Positions 12,530 to 24,166 of a stretch of 64,000 bases of DNA are shown here, piece by piece; positions within the stretch are counted from its first letter, which is position 1, and every line of letters starts with the position of its first letter. The notes under the pieces are model-generated. The model had not been told where the DNA came from and ran no database searches. It worked only from the letters and a program-made list of their open reading frames with translations. The translations under genes and the position numbers were made by a program. Source of the DNA: Paragorgia papillata (taxonomy: Eukaryota > Cnidaria > Anthozoa > Scleralcyonacea > Coralliidae); NCBI GenBank assembly GCA_035771165.1, contig JAWNZC010000354.1:198501-262500 (forward strand), given 5' to 3'.

Positions 12530-12896
12530 TTATTCTTTCATGTATCTTGGTCTTGATAACAGCATGTAAATACCAGGCCCCAATATTCCCACGCTTATCA
12601 CTGTAAACAATGTCACTGTCTGTCCAGCATTCTGCAAAAAAAATAAATTTATTATATCATTAAGTATGCGTACACAGAGTGAATAAACAACACTTGGACA
12701 AGCAAACTAAAGAATAAATCAAGATATTTGATACTTCTTCGACTTGCAAGGCCAATACAGTTTAATTGGAAATTAGAACAAGAATAATTTGATTAGAATA
12801 TTAACGTACCAGATCTTTTGTCGGTCGGCGTGACGAGATAAAGCGACGAAAACCAAATATGGGTGAAAATCTTCTTGCTCCTTGTAATAGAAACAT
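12530..12896 (-). CDS. Small single-pass mitochondrial protein, possibly COX8
   Basis: Two exons (12896-12810 and 12631-12530, donor GTACGT, acceptor TTTTTGCAG) encode 62 residues. The first 29 residues are basic and lack acidic residues except near the end (MFLLQGARRFSPIFGFRR...), typical of a mitochondrial targeting sequence. The second exon holds one hydrophobic segment (TVTLFTVISVGILGPGIYML) and a short basic tail (SRPRYMKE). Length, presequence and the L-G-P turn resemble cytochrome c oxidase subunit 8. The identification is tentative, since other tiny inner-membrane subunits look alike. The gene model is firmer than the name. Confidence 0.6.
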
Positions 12897-13036
12897 CTTC
12901 GCTTCAGTGATATCTTTCTCTTTATAAACTGCACACGAACGATCAACACAGCAAATCCAATATGGCTGCCTGCTGCTATACCATAGTTCCTAGCGGGGTC
13001 TGAGAGGTGGGAATTTTTCCCCAGAGGGTTGTGGTT

Positions 13037-13500
13037 AGGCACCATTAGGGAGAGGGGCGCCGTCAGGGTTTCTTTCAGAATAGTTAACAAGGAGAGTCTC
13101 TGAAATAGCATTTCCTGCATTTTGAGTGGGGTTTGAAAGAGTTTTGAAGGATATAAAATACCAAACAAAATATTCAAATATACTCATTTTATATAGGAAT
13201 ACAGCATAACATGCAAGGCATACATCATGAGGACATGTCGTCGTCATACATGGACAAATCAACTCACATTGCGTGTACTTCATGTCAGGCTGTCAGCTGC
13301 GTGAAGCGTACTAAAATATTATTTAATCGTAATATACTATTAGCTGTACCATACTGATTAAAACGAAAAACGGCAATAAATCCAACATCGGGTTTTTAAA
13401 TAGGAATTGCACTACGTATCAAATATAATATTATACAACGGGAAAGGGGCGCAGGAACGGCATCCTATTAAGGGGGCGCATGTGCCATTGGCACAAAGGC
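13037..13500 (-). mobile_element. Dispersed repeat, inverted copy of 40338-40800
   Basis: The ends (GGTGCCATTAGGGAGAGGGG at one side, TGTGCCATTGGCACA at the other) and long internal blocks match 40338-40800 in reverse orientation. This copy carries an extra insert of about 130 bp near 13175-13300. No coding capacity is visible, so it is probably a non-autonomous DNA element. Confidence 0.6.
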
Positions 13501-14007
13501 ACAAAGGGCCAGTCCGACTCTGTGGTTAGGGGTTAAGGCTTAGGGCCACCGGGGGGTTGTGGGTTAGGTTTAGGGTTGCCCGGGGGTTGTGGTTAGGTTT
13601 AGGGTAAAGGTTTAGAGGTGAGGGTCTGGGTTGGGGTGGAGGGATTGGCAATTAGTTTTTTAAAATTAACGATTATTGGTAATTCTAGGTAGGATGATAT
13701 GCTGGCCAAAATCATGGTGAAACTCAATCTCGTAGAGCAAAAAAGGATTGGGGCTGGGGGCTAATATATACGTGTTGATTTTATTGCACCCCTTGCGTCA
13801 TGGCGCAAATAACCTTGAAAAGGTATAATGAAAAAGTTGTTTGGATGCAGCGTAGCGCGTGAACGAAATCAACGAATTCTGTTAGACAAGATGTTTTTTT
13901 GAACGGAGTGTACTACAGTATCACATTCATTCTTACTACCATTTGCGACCAACCGTTAGGCGTGAGAATAAACGCGTTTGTTTACGTTTCAAACGTGCAA
14001 GTTTACT

Positions 14008-14516
14008 TTACTATCATTTGCGTTCAAGCGTTTAACGAATAACTAGTTGTTTTCGAGTTTTGAAACAAACGACGTTGTCCAATGACAACTATACGTTTGA
14101 CACATCAAGTCAATTACGAATAGGGGGTGTAACTTTCCGTTGTCAAGACTTGTCATCGTTCGTTTCAGACCGCAGCGTTTGCTTGGAATATACTTTTCTT
14201 TGGCTTAATTGTAAGAATTGGAATGATCAGCATACGTAGGTCGCAATAAGGTCGCCTGATAAGGGTTGTTCACTTCGATATGACCTGCCGAACGCATTTA
14301 TTTTGTATTCCATGTTTGCCGTGGCCGGTGAGAAAATATCAACACACCGTTGAAACAGAAGCAATAACAACGAAAAGTTGCAACCCCCATTCGTTGTTGA
14401 TTTGATATTTTGATCTGTCAAACGTATAGTTGTCATTGGACAACGTTTGTTTCAAAACTCGAAAACAACTAGTTATTCGCTAAACACTAAACGCTTGAAC
14501 GCAATGGTAGTAACTG
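14008..14516. mobile_element. Foldback element with about 150-bp inverted arms
   Basis: Roughly 14012-14168 and 14357-14512 are reverse complements with few mismatches. Shared blocks include AACTAGTTGTTTTCGAGTTT and TTGTCCAATGACAACTATAC. The centre of about 190 bp encodes nothing recognisable. The structure is that of a MITE or foldback transposon. Confidence 0.7.
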
Positions 14517-15029
14517 GAAAATTCAAAATTTGACGTTTCAACAATATATACCCCAATCAATCACCTGTCAAAAAAAAGGCGGTTCGTCTGGTGGTACGTC
14601 ACGTATCATGCTAAGTTGCTGAGGAGCCTGGGAAGGAGAGTGTGCTATATATGGCGACGCAATCTCGTCCCCAGAGCCAAACCCCTCCGCGCGGCCGGGC
14701 ATATTTGGCTCTGGGAACGATCATGTAAATTTATTTTATGATTATATTTCTATAACATTCATGTTGATTTCATCTTACATGTGGGCAGATTGTTTTGCAT
14801 AATAGAACGCTGTTCCTCGTTTGGCCACTGTTAATAAAATATGTGGTCTAGCGATAGTTCAAAAGCCATGATAGTTCAAAAGCCATGATTTTGGGTTGCT
14901 GAACAATTAACACGGAGCTGTTCAAATCTTTTGGGCCAAACCAAAATCATTAGCCGGAAGAAATCAGCAGGAGACGGGAACACTTTAACATTATTATACT
15001 CTTCTCTTCATGTGTTCGTGACAGAAGGA

Positions 15030-18000
15030 ATGGTACTCCGACAACGTTTATTTCGTTTTTCTCGTTCTGTTTCATTGGCACTTTTACTGTCATTGATCAA
15101 CACTCTCATCATTTTACTTTATCTTGGTAAGAAACTGGCTAAAGTTTACGCTCTTTTACTGTACAGGACTATTATTGAATTATAAATGCGAACTATAACT
15201 TCCGAGCAAAATTAAATTAAATATTCCACAAGGTTTATTATATAACTTTTCAATACTACTCTATAGACAGACTATAGTTAATATAAAATGTTCTTAATTA
15301 CTGCAAAATAGGACATTTTTAGTTACTTTAGCTAAAAAATATTTTGTGGTAGTTATTGATAATTTCTTTCATGTTGGCAGTTGCTACAGTAGCTTTTAAT
15401 ATTTAATAGAATATTAAATTACTAGGAGACAACATGTTTATATTATGAGAGGCATTGCTAATTGTCTTATTCCTTTGTATAATTTGATATTACAGTATAT
15501 TTTGCTTTATTACTTAAAATTAATCAATCACTACTATAAAATTCACAGGGAAGTGTGGGTGGTGTGTGCTGTTAGGGCATTGCCTTTCACCAAAAGTTAA
15601 GCCCAGTTAGACGGGCTTAGTACTTGGATGGGTGACCATCTGGGAAAAACCCCATTCTCAAGCTTGGAACTCATGTGAGTAGAGTTTAATTGATCTCTCC
15701 TGTGCTTCAAGGGTTTTTCGCCGAGTTCTCCAGTTTTCCTCCCTCTGTAAAATCAACACCTAGGTCTTACATGTTACCTGTTATTTGTGATCTGACATTA
15801 TGTGTCATAAATGTGCTGTATGGCAGCTGCCAGTGTGCCTTTAATATGCATTTGACATTGCAACTTGAAATGTAGTATGTAAATTGCTCTTGAAAAGCCC
15901 CTTATGAGGAGAAGTAATTAAATTTGTCTTTGTCTTTTTGTTGATGTTCAATCACTGTTTTTTTATAGGTAAATGAAATTTGAAACCTATGTTTCTAGAT
16001 TACTGGTTTGGTTTTATTGAGAGGCAACATACTGTATTTATAAGTTACAGTTTAACCAGCAAAATCAATCATTTGTAGGCAACTTGCAGTACAGTGCTCT
16101 TAACATAATTATACCTTTCACACCATATTGGCACAATCAAAATTGCAGCATAAATACAGTAGAAATACAAAAAAGATGTCCACATCTGACCAACACCGTA
16201 TCCACATAAATATGTTATGAAATAAAAATAATAAAGGGTCCATTTTAGTGAACTTTAGAGGAAATGGTTTAAATTGGTCTTATCCAAGTGGTTTTATTTT
16301 ATTTCAGGTCCATCAACCTTCAATAACCCAGACACAGGAGCCCTTCCAAAAGCAGTCCGTCCTGTGATGAATGATAAAACTGTGAGAGGTAAACCAGCAC
16401 TCAAAATTCAGCAGATTCAAGTAGCTCGATATAAAAATCTTCACCAATCACCATACTCTATTGCATGCATGAAGACCCTCGTAAGATATCAACAAACTTG
16501 CATGACCATAATTTGACATGATGCATTGTGAATTGCCAATGTCAACACTGACCAACTCAAGATTATCTGGAAGACTTAACCCAAAATCTGGACCATATCA
16601 GTAACCATATTTATCACCTAATTCATATTTATAATATTTTTTCTCCACAGATGTACAGCCAAGCAGTAAAACAGATTCTGCTGCATCTAAGTTTTCACTA
16701 ACTGGAACTATGCAAGTCCTAAATCCTGTTCAATCTCAACCAAACTACAACAATAATCTTGTGTCAGTGGTCAAACAACCAGCTAGCAACCATGGTAAGT
16801 AAGATTAGTATTTTATAATATCATGAAACAATAATTAATTTGAAAACTGGTTTCAGTTAATCATTGGGAAATTATAGTAGCTGCAAATTGTACTATAGTA
16901 TCAGTGAAGCAATCAAATAAATATCTAATTAAACTTTCTACTTTCATTGGATAAATACAGTAAAGTCCTATCTAATATGAATGAGTTTTCTGATTGGCTA
17001 TATGTAACCAATCACATTGTCGATTATCAATTCATTCCCACACTCCTTACTGATTAGGGGAAGGTATGGGGTTAGGTTATCTAAACCAATCAGAAGCCTT
17101 TTTAGTTTAGGTAGGTGATGACCCAAAAAAATATGCTGGAGTTCCAGTTTCTAGCAATCGAGTTCAAACTGCCTATTTTTACATTACAGATATACAACAG
17201 CCAGTAGCTACTACAGTAGATAGTGGAAGAAATAATGTGGAAGTAATAACTGACTGGATGCTTAAACATCCTGCATATGAAGATGAAAATATTGATCATG
17301 CATACAAACAACTGAAATTTAATCACAATGCTATGTCAATGGTTGGAAAACCACCTAAAAATCCAGGTAATATGGTTGGTAACTTGAGCACTGACATAGG
17401 AAGCTTTAAGCAGGGGGGGCTGGGGGCTGCAGCCCCCCTGAAATTCTGAAGTGGGGGCTCATCCCCCTAATATACATATGTGATGTGGCTCAAAGAAACA
17501 TCCAATCTTTCTCCTTTTTTTGGACGCCATTAGGCATGTGTTAACTGAAGAAGATAAATTTAAATTTTCTGTTGAGTGGTACTGTGTTTAATTCAAAGAT
17601 GTATAATTAATTGGTATTTCTCACATACCAAAGATACCAAAAAATTAACAGTCCACGAGTTATTCAAGCGAAAAATCTCTCGGTTAAAGCAAAACAGGTC
17701 AGGCCTTTGCATGGCAACAAACAAAAGTGAACTGTTACATCTGGGCCTCGACCGGCCTGTCTCCCAGTCCCCCAGCAGCGTGTGAGAAATACGTTTTCTG
17801 CCTCTTTCATTCCTCAGCCGGCAGAAAACTTCAATTTATAATCTTCAGAAATCTCTTAAATCTCCTCTCAAAATGCAGAGACTCTGAAATCTGGACCTCC
17901 GTAGTGGTTCATCACGCCAAAACTTTCAGCCCCCCTAACCCAAAACATCTTCTTACACCTCTGTTGAGGCTGTTCTGTAGGGACTGCTGTTTGACATGAC

Positions 18001-19338
18001 AGTACAGCAAAATGATATGCTCAAAATATTATTGTATACAGGTTTCATATCCAGAACAACCATGCATGTCCTGCTTATACAGTATACATTCTCAGATCTG
18101 AAAATTCAGTCAAAAGGTGTCTTGTTGATCTTGTATTATGTTTTGTTGCTTTTCTAGTTGACATAGTGATTGGTATTCCAACAGTATTGAGGACTTCAAG
18201 TGATTACCTGTCATCTACTCTGAGACATTTAGTCGACTATCTTAGTGTTAATGAAACAAGGGAATGCCATATTGTGGTCTTTTCAGCAGATTTTGATGCA
18301 CAAGGAAACAAGAAAACTGCAGATTTTGTGAAGGAAAAATTTAAAAAAGAAGTCAACTCTGGTTTAATTGAAGTTATAAAACCCGACAAAGCATTTTATC
18401 CAAAATTATCTAGCCTACCTATTCTGTGGAAAGACAAACCAGATCGTATAAAATGGCGTTCAAAACAGTGTATTGACTATGCATTATTATTTGCATACTG
18501 TCGCAACTTAGGGAACTATTACCTGCAACTTGAGGATGATATTTCTGTTGCTCCTAACTATTTCAATCAAATTAAGTTATTTATTCAAGCACGCAGTTCA
18601 TCAAAGTGGTCCAACCTGCAATTTGGTTCCAGAGGATTTATTGGCATGCTCTTCAGAAGATCTGACTTAGCCAGGATGGCACTATTTGTTAAGATGTATT
18701 ATTGGATTTTTCCTGTTGACATTTTGTTTAGACATTTTAATGATATTCATCTCTATGGTAACAGTGCTCGTGACGTATATAGCCCACCATTGTTTCGTCA
18801 TGTTGGTGTTGAATCTTCTCTGAAAGGTCAAACTCGCAAATTGGAAAATAGTCGAAAAGAAAACAAGCCATTTATTAATGTGCGTCAGTACAAGGATGCA
18901 ACTAACCCACGAAGCTTAATTTCCACAAATATTGAAGTATTTGGTGGTAACACAGTTGATGGTCCTTTCAGAACAACAAACTTAAAATGTTTCTGGGGGA
19001 AGAGTGTCAAAGTCTCTGATTTTGTTTTGATTGAATTTCTCAAGGAGTTAACATTGCTTCGTGTTGTGGTTGATAGTGGTAGTAAATTTGCACCTGAGGA
19101 TGTCATTGGCGAGGGAAAACTCGAGACATCCGGAGTGACAAAAGATGGTCAATGTGATGTCAAAAATTTTACTCTATTGAAAAGTACAAAAACTGGTGGG
19201 AAAATTGAAGCTTCCTCAGACAAGTTTGGTGGCATACTTGGAGTGAAATGTGTTCGTTTAACTATAACAAAATTAACTATGAACAAAGGCAAACCAAGAT
19301 GGTTGGTAATCAGAGAGATTGCTGTCTGGTCCCAATAA
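15030..19338 (+). CDS. GnT-IV (MGAT4) family N-acetylglucosaminyltransferase
   Basis: The MGAT4 family (GT54) adds beta-1,4-GlcNAc to the alpha-1,3 mannose arm of N-glycans in the Golgi. Five exons (15030-15126, 16308-16388, 16651-16794, 17190-17366, 18158-19338) encode 559 residues. Residues 1-32 form a type II signal anchor (basic start, then a Leu-rich membrane segment). Residues 33-165 are a low-complexity Ser/Asn/Pro stem. The catalytic domain starts at about 168 with DIVIGIPTVLR. It carries RWRSKQ-like and QLEDDI motifs (acidic motif at about 290-295) and an HVG.ESSLKG motif, and ends in a beta-rich C-terminal domain. All introns up to the last are phase 1. Intron 1 holds a SINE and intron 4 a repeat insertion. 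Which vertebrate paralogue it matches best is not decidable here. Confidence 0.87.
15551..15945 (+). mobile_element. 5S rRNA-derived SINE
   Basis: The head contains AGTACTTGGATGGGTGACC, followed by ATCTGGGAA, which is the internal-promoter C box and 3' part of eukaryotic 5S rRNA. The preceding AAGTTAAGCCC..GGGCTTAGTACT also fits. About 270 bp of unrelated body follows, ending in a T-rich tail (TTTGTCTTTGTCTTTTTG). The 5' half of 5S is degenerate, so it is not a functional 5S gene. It lies in intron 1 of the MGAT4-like gene, same strand. This is the layout of SINE3-type (5S-headed) elements. Confidence 0.75.
17409..17990. mobile_element. Repeat insertion in the last MGAT4-like intron
   Basis: The segment is bounded by G/C-rich blocks (GGGGGGGCTGGGGGCTGCAG at the left, CAGCCCCCCTAACCC near the right). 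These resemble the ends of short DNA-transposon repeats elsewhere in the window. No target duplication was found and it encodes nothing recognisable. Confidence 0.4.
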
Positions 19339-20203
19339 CTGCACACTTCATTTTGTGTATAACTTGGTAATTTGATTTTTATAAAGTTGAATGTACTACA
19401 GTATTTTTATATTACTGCAACGTTAGTCTCTGAATTTCCAAAAGAGCGATTATTTATTGAAGGCTTCTGTCTGACATATTTCTGTTTTTGCTCACCTTTA
19501 AAATTTTATTAAAATAGTTTAATAAAAACAAAAAATGATTGACACTAAGCTTTTTAATTCAACTTGCCCATAGTATTTGTCCTGGTAAAAAGACTTTTTA
19601 GACAATAAAAGTTTACTTCAAAAGTTAATCATTTTTTTATTTTATATTTAACTATTTAATAAACTTTTAATAGTGAGGAGAAACCCTAAGGTAAAAATGA
19701 TGCTCAAACTGATAACAGTGTTAATTTACAAAGATAAACTGAACAGAAAATAGCTGATTACTGAAGCTAATTGTTAAGCATATTTGCACAGCAGCACACT
19801 ATTTTTTCCAAGTACATGCACTAAAGGAACTTACTAAAACTCATTTGCACAAGTGTTTAGAATTATTACTATTCAATCGTTAGAATTTAGAGTAGCAGCA
19901 TCCATTTGAGGTGTCTTATTAATTTCCTCATGCAACGTTTTGACTTCAGAAATTTCTACCAGCCAGTGAGGACAAATTGGGTCATTCCAGAAAATATGCA
20001 TACCGGTACTCCCCCCGGAGGAAATGCCAAATGGGTCCTCCCCTCCTTTTGATATTACCCCCTCCCCCCTTGGACAGCACAAATTTCCTCTGTTGGGGAA
20101 GCACGGATCTTTTCTTGGATGACCCATTGTCATTTCTAGTTTTTGTCCAAAAATCATCCTGTGTTATCATTACCTGAAATTTCCTTCTCTCTATGTCATA
20201 GTC
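19339..20203. other. Convergent 3' flanks of the MGAT4-like and BTB-TLDc genes
   Basis: AATAAA-like signals near 19520-19530 could end the MGAT4-like transcript. The remainder holds a short inverted-end element at 19978-20126. No further gene was seen. Confidence 0.5.
19978..20126. mobile_element. Short element with inverted ends
   Basis: The left end TGGGTCATTCCAGAAAA pairs with the reverse complement of the right end (TTTTCTTGGATGACCCA), giving about 16 bp of imperfect terminal inverted repeat around a 149-bp element. It looks like a MITE. A target duplication is not clear. Confidence 0.45.
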
Positions 20204-23200
20204 TTACCTTTTTGTGGGAGACTTGGGAGAAAAAACTTCATAATCTGCCACCTTGAAGTTGACATCTCCCATTAGTAAGTTATCCGAAGCCAATGCCCCA
20301 CCATATGTATGTGGCATATTTGAGTAGGAATGCATGTTTGTGTTGCATTGATCAGCTAGACATAGATCAGCTCCTGCACCAAATGTAGGACCAAGGCTGG
20401 AGAAAGGAAATTGACCTTGATTACTGACTGGTAGATGATTTTTGAAACCATGAATTTTCAAGTGGTAAAATATGAACTTGCCTGCTGTGACTCAGTGTTG
20501 CATATTTTGGACGTAAAATGTTAAATTTAGTTGGTTGAATATTTTCAGAATTGACAAGGGTAAACAGGAAAGACCTAGATGGAGAGAAAATGCTTACTAG
20601 TAAATTAATATTTTGGTTGGTTTAATAAATTAACTATTTTCAATGCCAATTCATGCACGAATGTAATAAAAACAATACACTTAGACATTAGCTTGGCTGT
20701 TATAAAGTGTTGATGCAGGTTTATAACATGTATTGAAATAACAGACTGTATAAAATAAATCTGTATTTTAATACCTAGCTGACATACTGTACTTTCCATT
20801 TCCACTTCCACTTTTCCATGGGACATCACTAAAACCTCCACAAATATATCCATTCAATCCCTTCAATTGAAAAGAAAATGCTTGTTTATTTTTGCTTTAC
20901 AACGCTTCTGATCAGTGAACACATTATATTTACTGTATAATTATATACTGTAGCCTGTACATAACAGGTCAGTCACTTTTCTGTTCTCACACACCTCAAC
21001 CATGGTGTACGTCGGAGAAAAATCTTCACATTTTTCATGAAATTTCTGAGCAGAGAAACCATCTCTAGTTCCTTTGTAAACAAGTTCCCATTCTTGTTTT
21101 GGATCACCAAACCTAACAATATCAGTATGGTACCGGTAAACTGAGAAACCATAAATTGCACCAAGAAAGCTGACATTAAAATCAGGACAAGGGAAAGAGG
21201 ACCTTACCAATTGTTTAAGACTTCTTGGTACTTGACATTATTTTTGGACAAAATAGTTGTGCCTTGAAAGAGTTTGTTGTTAATGCGAGTCCTTAGTCTG
21301 ATATCATCATGACCATTACTAAACTTATCAGGAACAGCAGCATAACGGTACCTACAGCAAGACAATTGATAAGGATAATAATAATTATTATGATTCACTA
21401 AATCAAACCATTGCTCCAGCAATCAGGTGATTGCAAAGTGTTTAAGTTCTACCAGTGCAAAGTTTAGGCAATTTTTACTCCAAAAATGGTAATGAGAACA
21501 ATTACCATGTTTAATTGATACAGTACCTCTCAAGTGAAAGTTCCATTGGTACAGCCCCAGTGGGTTCTACTTCTTCAGCAAATATTTTACTATCAATCAA
21601 CAGCAGACGTACATAACCAATCACATCTGATAGATACTACAAAAATAATGAAATATTTGTGATAAAATGCCAAGTACACAATATAAATAATTATGATTTA
21701 TTAATGACAAAAGTACAATTTCACAAATACCAAACCGTACAATACATGTATAACAGTAGTATTGTCTCACCTCACACACCATTTTTCTTTCCACTTCAGT
21801 CCAGTCTTTCACAGGTTGTTCGACTTTAGCTTGATGTTTAGACCATTTCAAAACAGCATACCAAACCTCCTCTTCTGGCAAAGCAAACTATTAAATAAAA
21901 TAAATGCCTGATAAACAAGTGGAAGTTGTGAAAGTGGTTTGCCAGGTATTTTGCAATCATGCCATTATTTTAAAAATAATTTTCACCTTATCACTGGAAA
22001 CCAGTAGTATAAGAGCTTCTTTAGACAACTTTAAAAACCCTTTAGTCTCAACTACATCTGAAGCATTCTCTTGGATAAATGCACTGCACTTGTTCACCAA
22101 ATCTTCACCTGCATCACTGGAGCTACTCATACTCATAGAGTCCATAAAAAATTCACAGCAATTGTCAATGGAAAGTTTCTCCAGAAAGTACTGTTCACAA
22201 GCTGATGTCAGGCCTGGGATGTCCAAGTTGTGAGCAATTCTCAGTATCTCTAAAGTACTAGTGGAAGTAAATTCAATCTAGAAAAGTTTGAAGAACCATG
22301 GTAAGATCAAATTACATGCAATGTGACATTCATACTCAAAACTAGCTACAGTATCCCTTGGTTATGGCTTGAAACTAGCTGTACCAATACATGCGTGTGT
22401 TACAGTAGTTGCTGGGGTTAGTGTAGTCTTGAGAATTAGATTAGATTGCCTTGTAAAACATGATTAAAATTTACATCTAAAATCTAAAAGCTTAAACTAT
22501 AAATAATAATAAAATATTCTTGATTATATACAAAATCATTGTTTTTAAAGTTAGTCATAGAAATGGACTTGACTGAAAAGTTAAAGTTTTTAAAAGTGTT
22601 CACTAAATTGAGATTGATGGTAGTTGTGCTGCAACATTTTCAGTCTCACCATGGCCAGCAGTCATGCTCAGAGGACTCTCGGGATGACCACTGCTATAGC
22701 CATAAAAAATTTGATGCTAGAGATATACCCTCCTTTTCTCACCACCAATGCCCCCCAAATAATGAGCTGGCCCACAGACTAGGAACACCACCAATGAAAC
22801 TGTTGAACCACAGATTGGTGACTGAGTACCACTAAGGTTGCCAAACATGTGACCCTGGCAACAACCAGTACCAAGACTGCCATATATATATATATATATA
22901 CAGTAACCCAAAGCTGGAGATAACCACTGCTAAAACACCGTTCGTACAAACCCTGACTGGATTGACCATCACTACAACCACCCCCATTTAATACCAGTAT
23001 TTCCAACTAAGACAAACAAATCACCATAGCTCAGTAGTCAGAGCACTACTACTGCGAAATTAAAGTCCAATCCCAGCTGGAATAACTAAATTTTATACAG
23101 CTTAGTTGCATTTCTTGTGCTATTATTAATGCTACCTTTCCTGTGTAGATATACTCCAAGACATCTCTAAACACCTCAGGTCTAAAATGTTGCTCTGAAA

Positions 23201-23429
23201 ATAGAGCAGGAGATTGATACTTTGGTGTTTTACTCCACTCACGAAACTTTCCACATCTTGCTTTCAGGATTACACTATGAGCATTCATATGTTCTTTATC
23301 GTTACCAACAATAAATACAACATCACAGGAATCTTTCTGCTTCATCAATAGCCTTAGGTCTTCGACTAAAGCTGCTGTATCGCTCAAAGTTTTGCTATTT
23401 TGCCCAACAAGACTTAAATCTGCCGCCAT
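20204..23429 (-). CDS. BTB-BACK-TLDc domain protein
   Basis: Nine exons (23429-23136, 22277-21987, 21887-21771, 21636-21527, 21351-21208, 21112-20995, 20860-20775, 20574-20482, 20423-20204) encode 490 residues. Residues about 20-110 form a BTB/POZ domain (DSCDVVFIVG..., AHSVILKAR, LEYIYTGK). Residues about 115-235 form a BACK-type helical region (AHNLDIPGLTSACEQYF, LPEEEVWYAVLKW). Residues about 285-490 form a TLDc domain (VYKGTRDGFSAQKFHEKC, NGYICGGFSDVPW, GPTFGAGADLCLAD, FKVADYEVF). BTB proteins often recruit Cul3 ligases and TLDc proteins are linked to oxidative stress or V-ATPase. The role of this fusion is inferred only. The intron at 20481-20424 is best explained as GC-AG (donor GCAAGT). 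Confidence 0.85.
23022..23090 (+). mobile_element. tRNA-like SINE head fragment
   Basis: ATAGCTCAGTAGTCAGAGCA matches a tRNA A-box arm, and AAAGTCCAATCCC about 35 bp later resembles a degenerate B box. The cloverleaf is not intact. It lies in intron 1 of the BTB-TLDc gene beside other repetitive sequence (22640-23020), so a tRNA-derived SINE is more likely than a tRNA gene. Confidence 0.4.
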
Positions 23430-24166
23430 GTTTGTTTACATAAAATATTGGAACGCCGCATCGGGGGGGGGGGAGGCGTGCGCAGCCCACTAATTAGACT
23501 TATTTTGACAACCTCCCCCCCAAAAAAAAAAGTTAAAGCTTGTTATTTTTTAGCTCTTCGAGAAGGGGAATCATTAAATTTCTCCAGCTAAAGTTGTTAG
23601 CCACATCACTGTTAACTAAACTACAAATTAAAGTCAGTCCAACACTTTCAAAATCTAAACTCCAAAAAGCGAAAGGAGCAACTTGCATGTCTCACAGCCT
23701 CACTCAGTCACATGGCTAACAATCACTGGAACTATGAATAATAGCAGAAGTAAAAAATGCAATAATGCAAAATTGTGACACCCAAAAAAAAAGGAAAAAC
23801 CGAGCTGACTCCAACTCAGCTTACCATAGGGTAGCCCAAGTAATTAAGACATTGATTGCATGCAGATGCTCCATCCCAGATCCCAAGGCTATGTTAAGCC
23901 CAGTAGATGTACGTTCCCAATAACAACAAATTTTAAACTTTTATTCCATGTAAGAAGGAACAATACACTAAGTTGTTTACAGACAAGGTATGATTCAATG
24001 AATAAAATATAAACAGTCATTCGCTCTTCTTTCATTGTCGTCTTCAAGCTTTTAACAGCAATCATATTACTCTCAACCAATCTTCTGAGATATTTCACAC
24101 GTCAAATGTAATATTTCTTTTTCAGTGACTCCAAATAACTCCAAGTCTGTCTTCAACTTATCCAGT
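23430..24166. other. Intergenic region with homopolymer runs
   Basis: Poly-G (23464-23474), C-rich and A-rich runs are present. No gene was recognised. It should include the BTB-TLDc promoter next to 23429 and the RPL41 3' UTR next to 24167. Confidence 0.5.

Larger units (their letters stand above)
12897..15029. other. Intergenic region made largely of repeats
   Basis: No host gene was found. The region holds a diverged dispersed repeat (13037-13500) and a foldback element (14008-14516). It separates the divergently transcribed small mitochondrial gene and the MGAT4-like gene. Confidence 0.55.

Noticed and set aside
15551..15670. Functional 5S rRNA gene
   Set aside because: Only the 3' half matches; the 5' half is degenerate and it continues into an unrelated SINE body.
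23022..23090. tRNA gene
   Set aside because: A box is good but the anticodon arm and B box do not form a cloverleaf.
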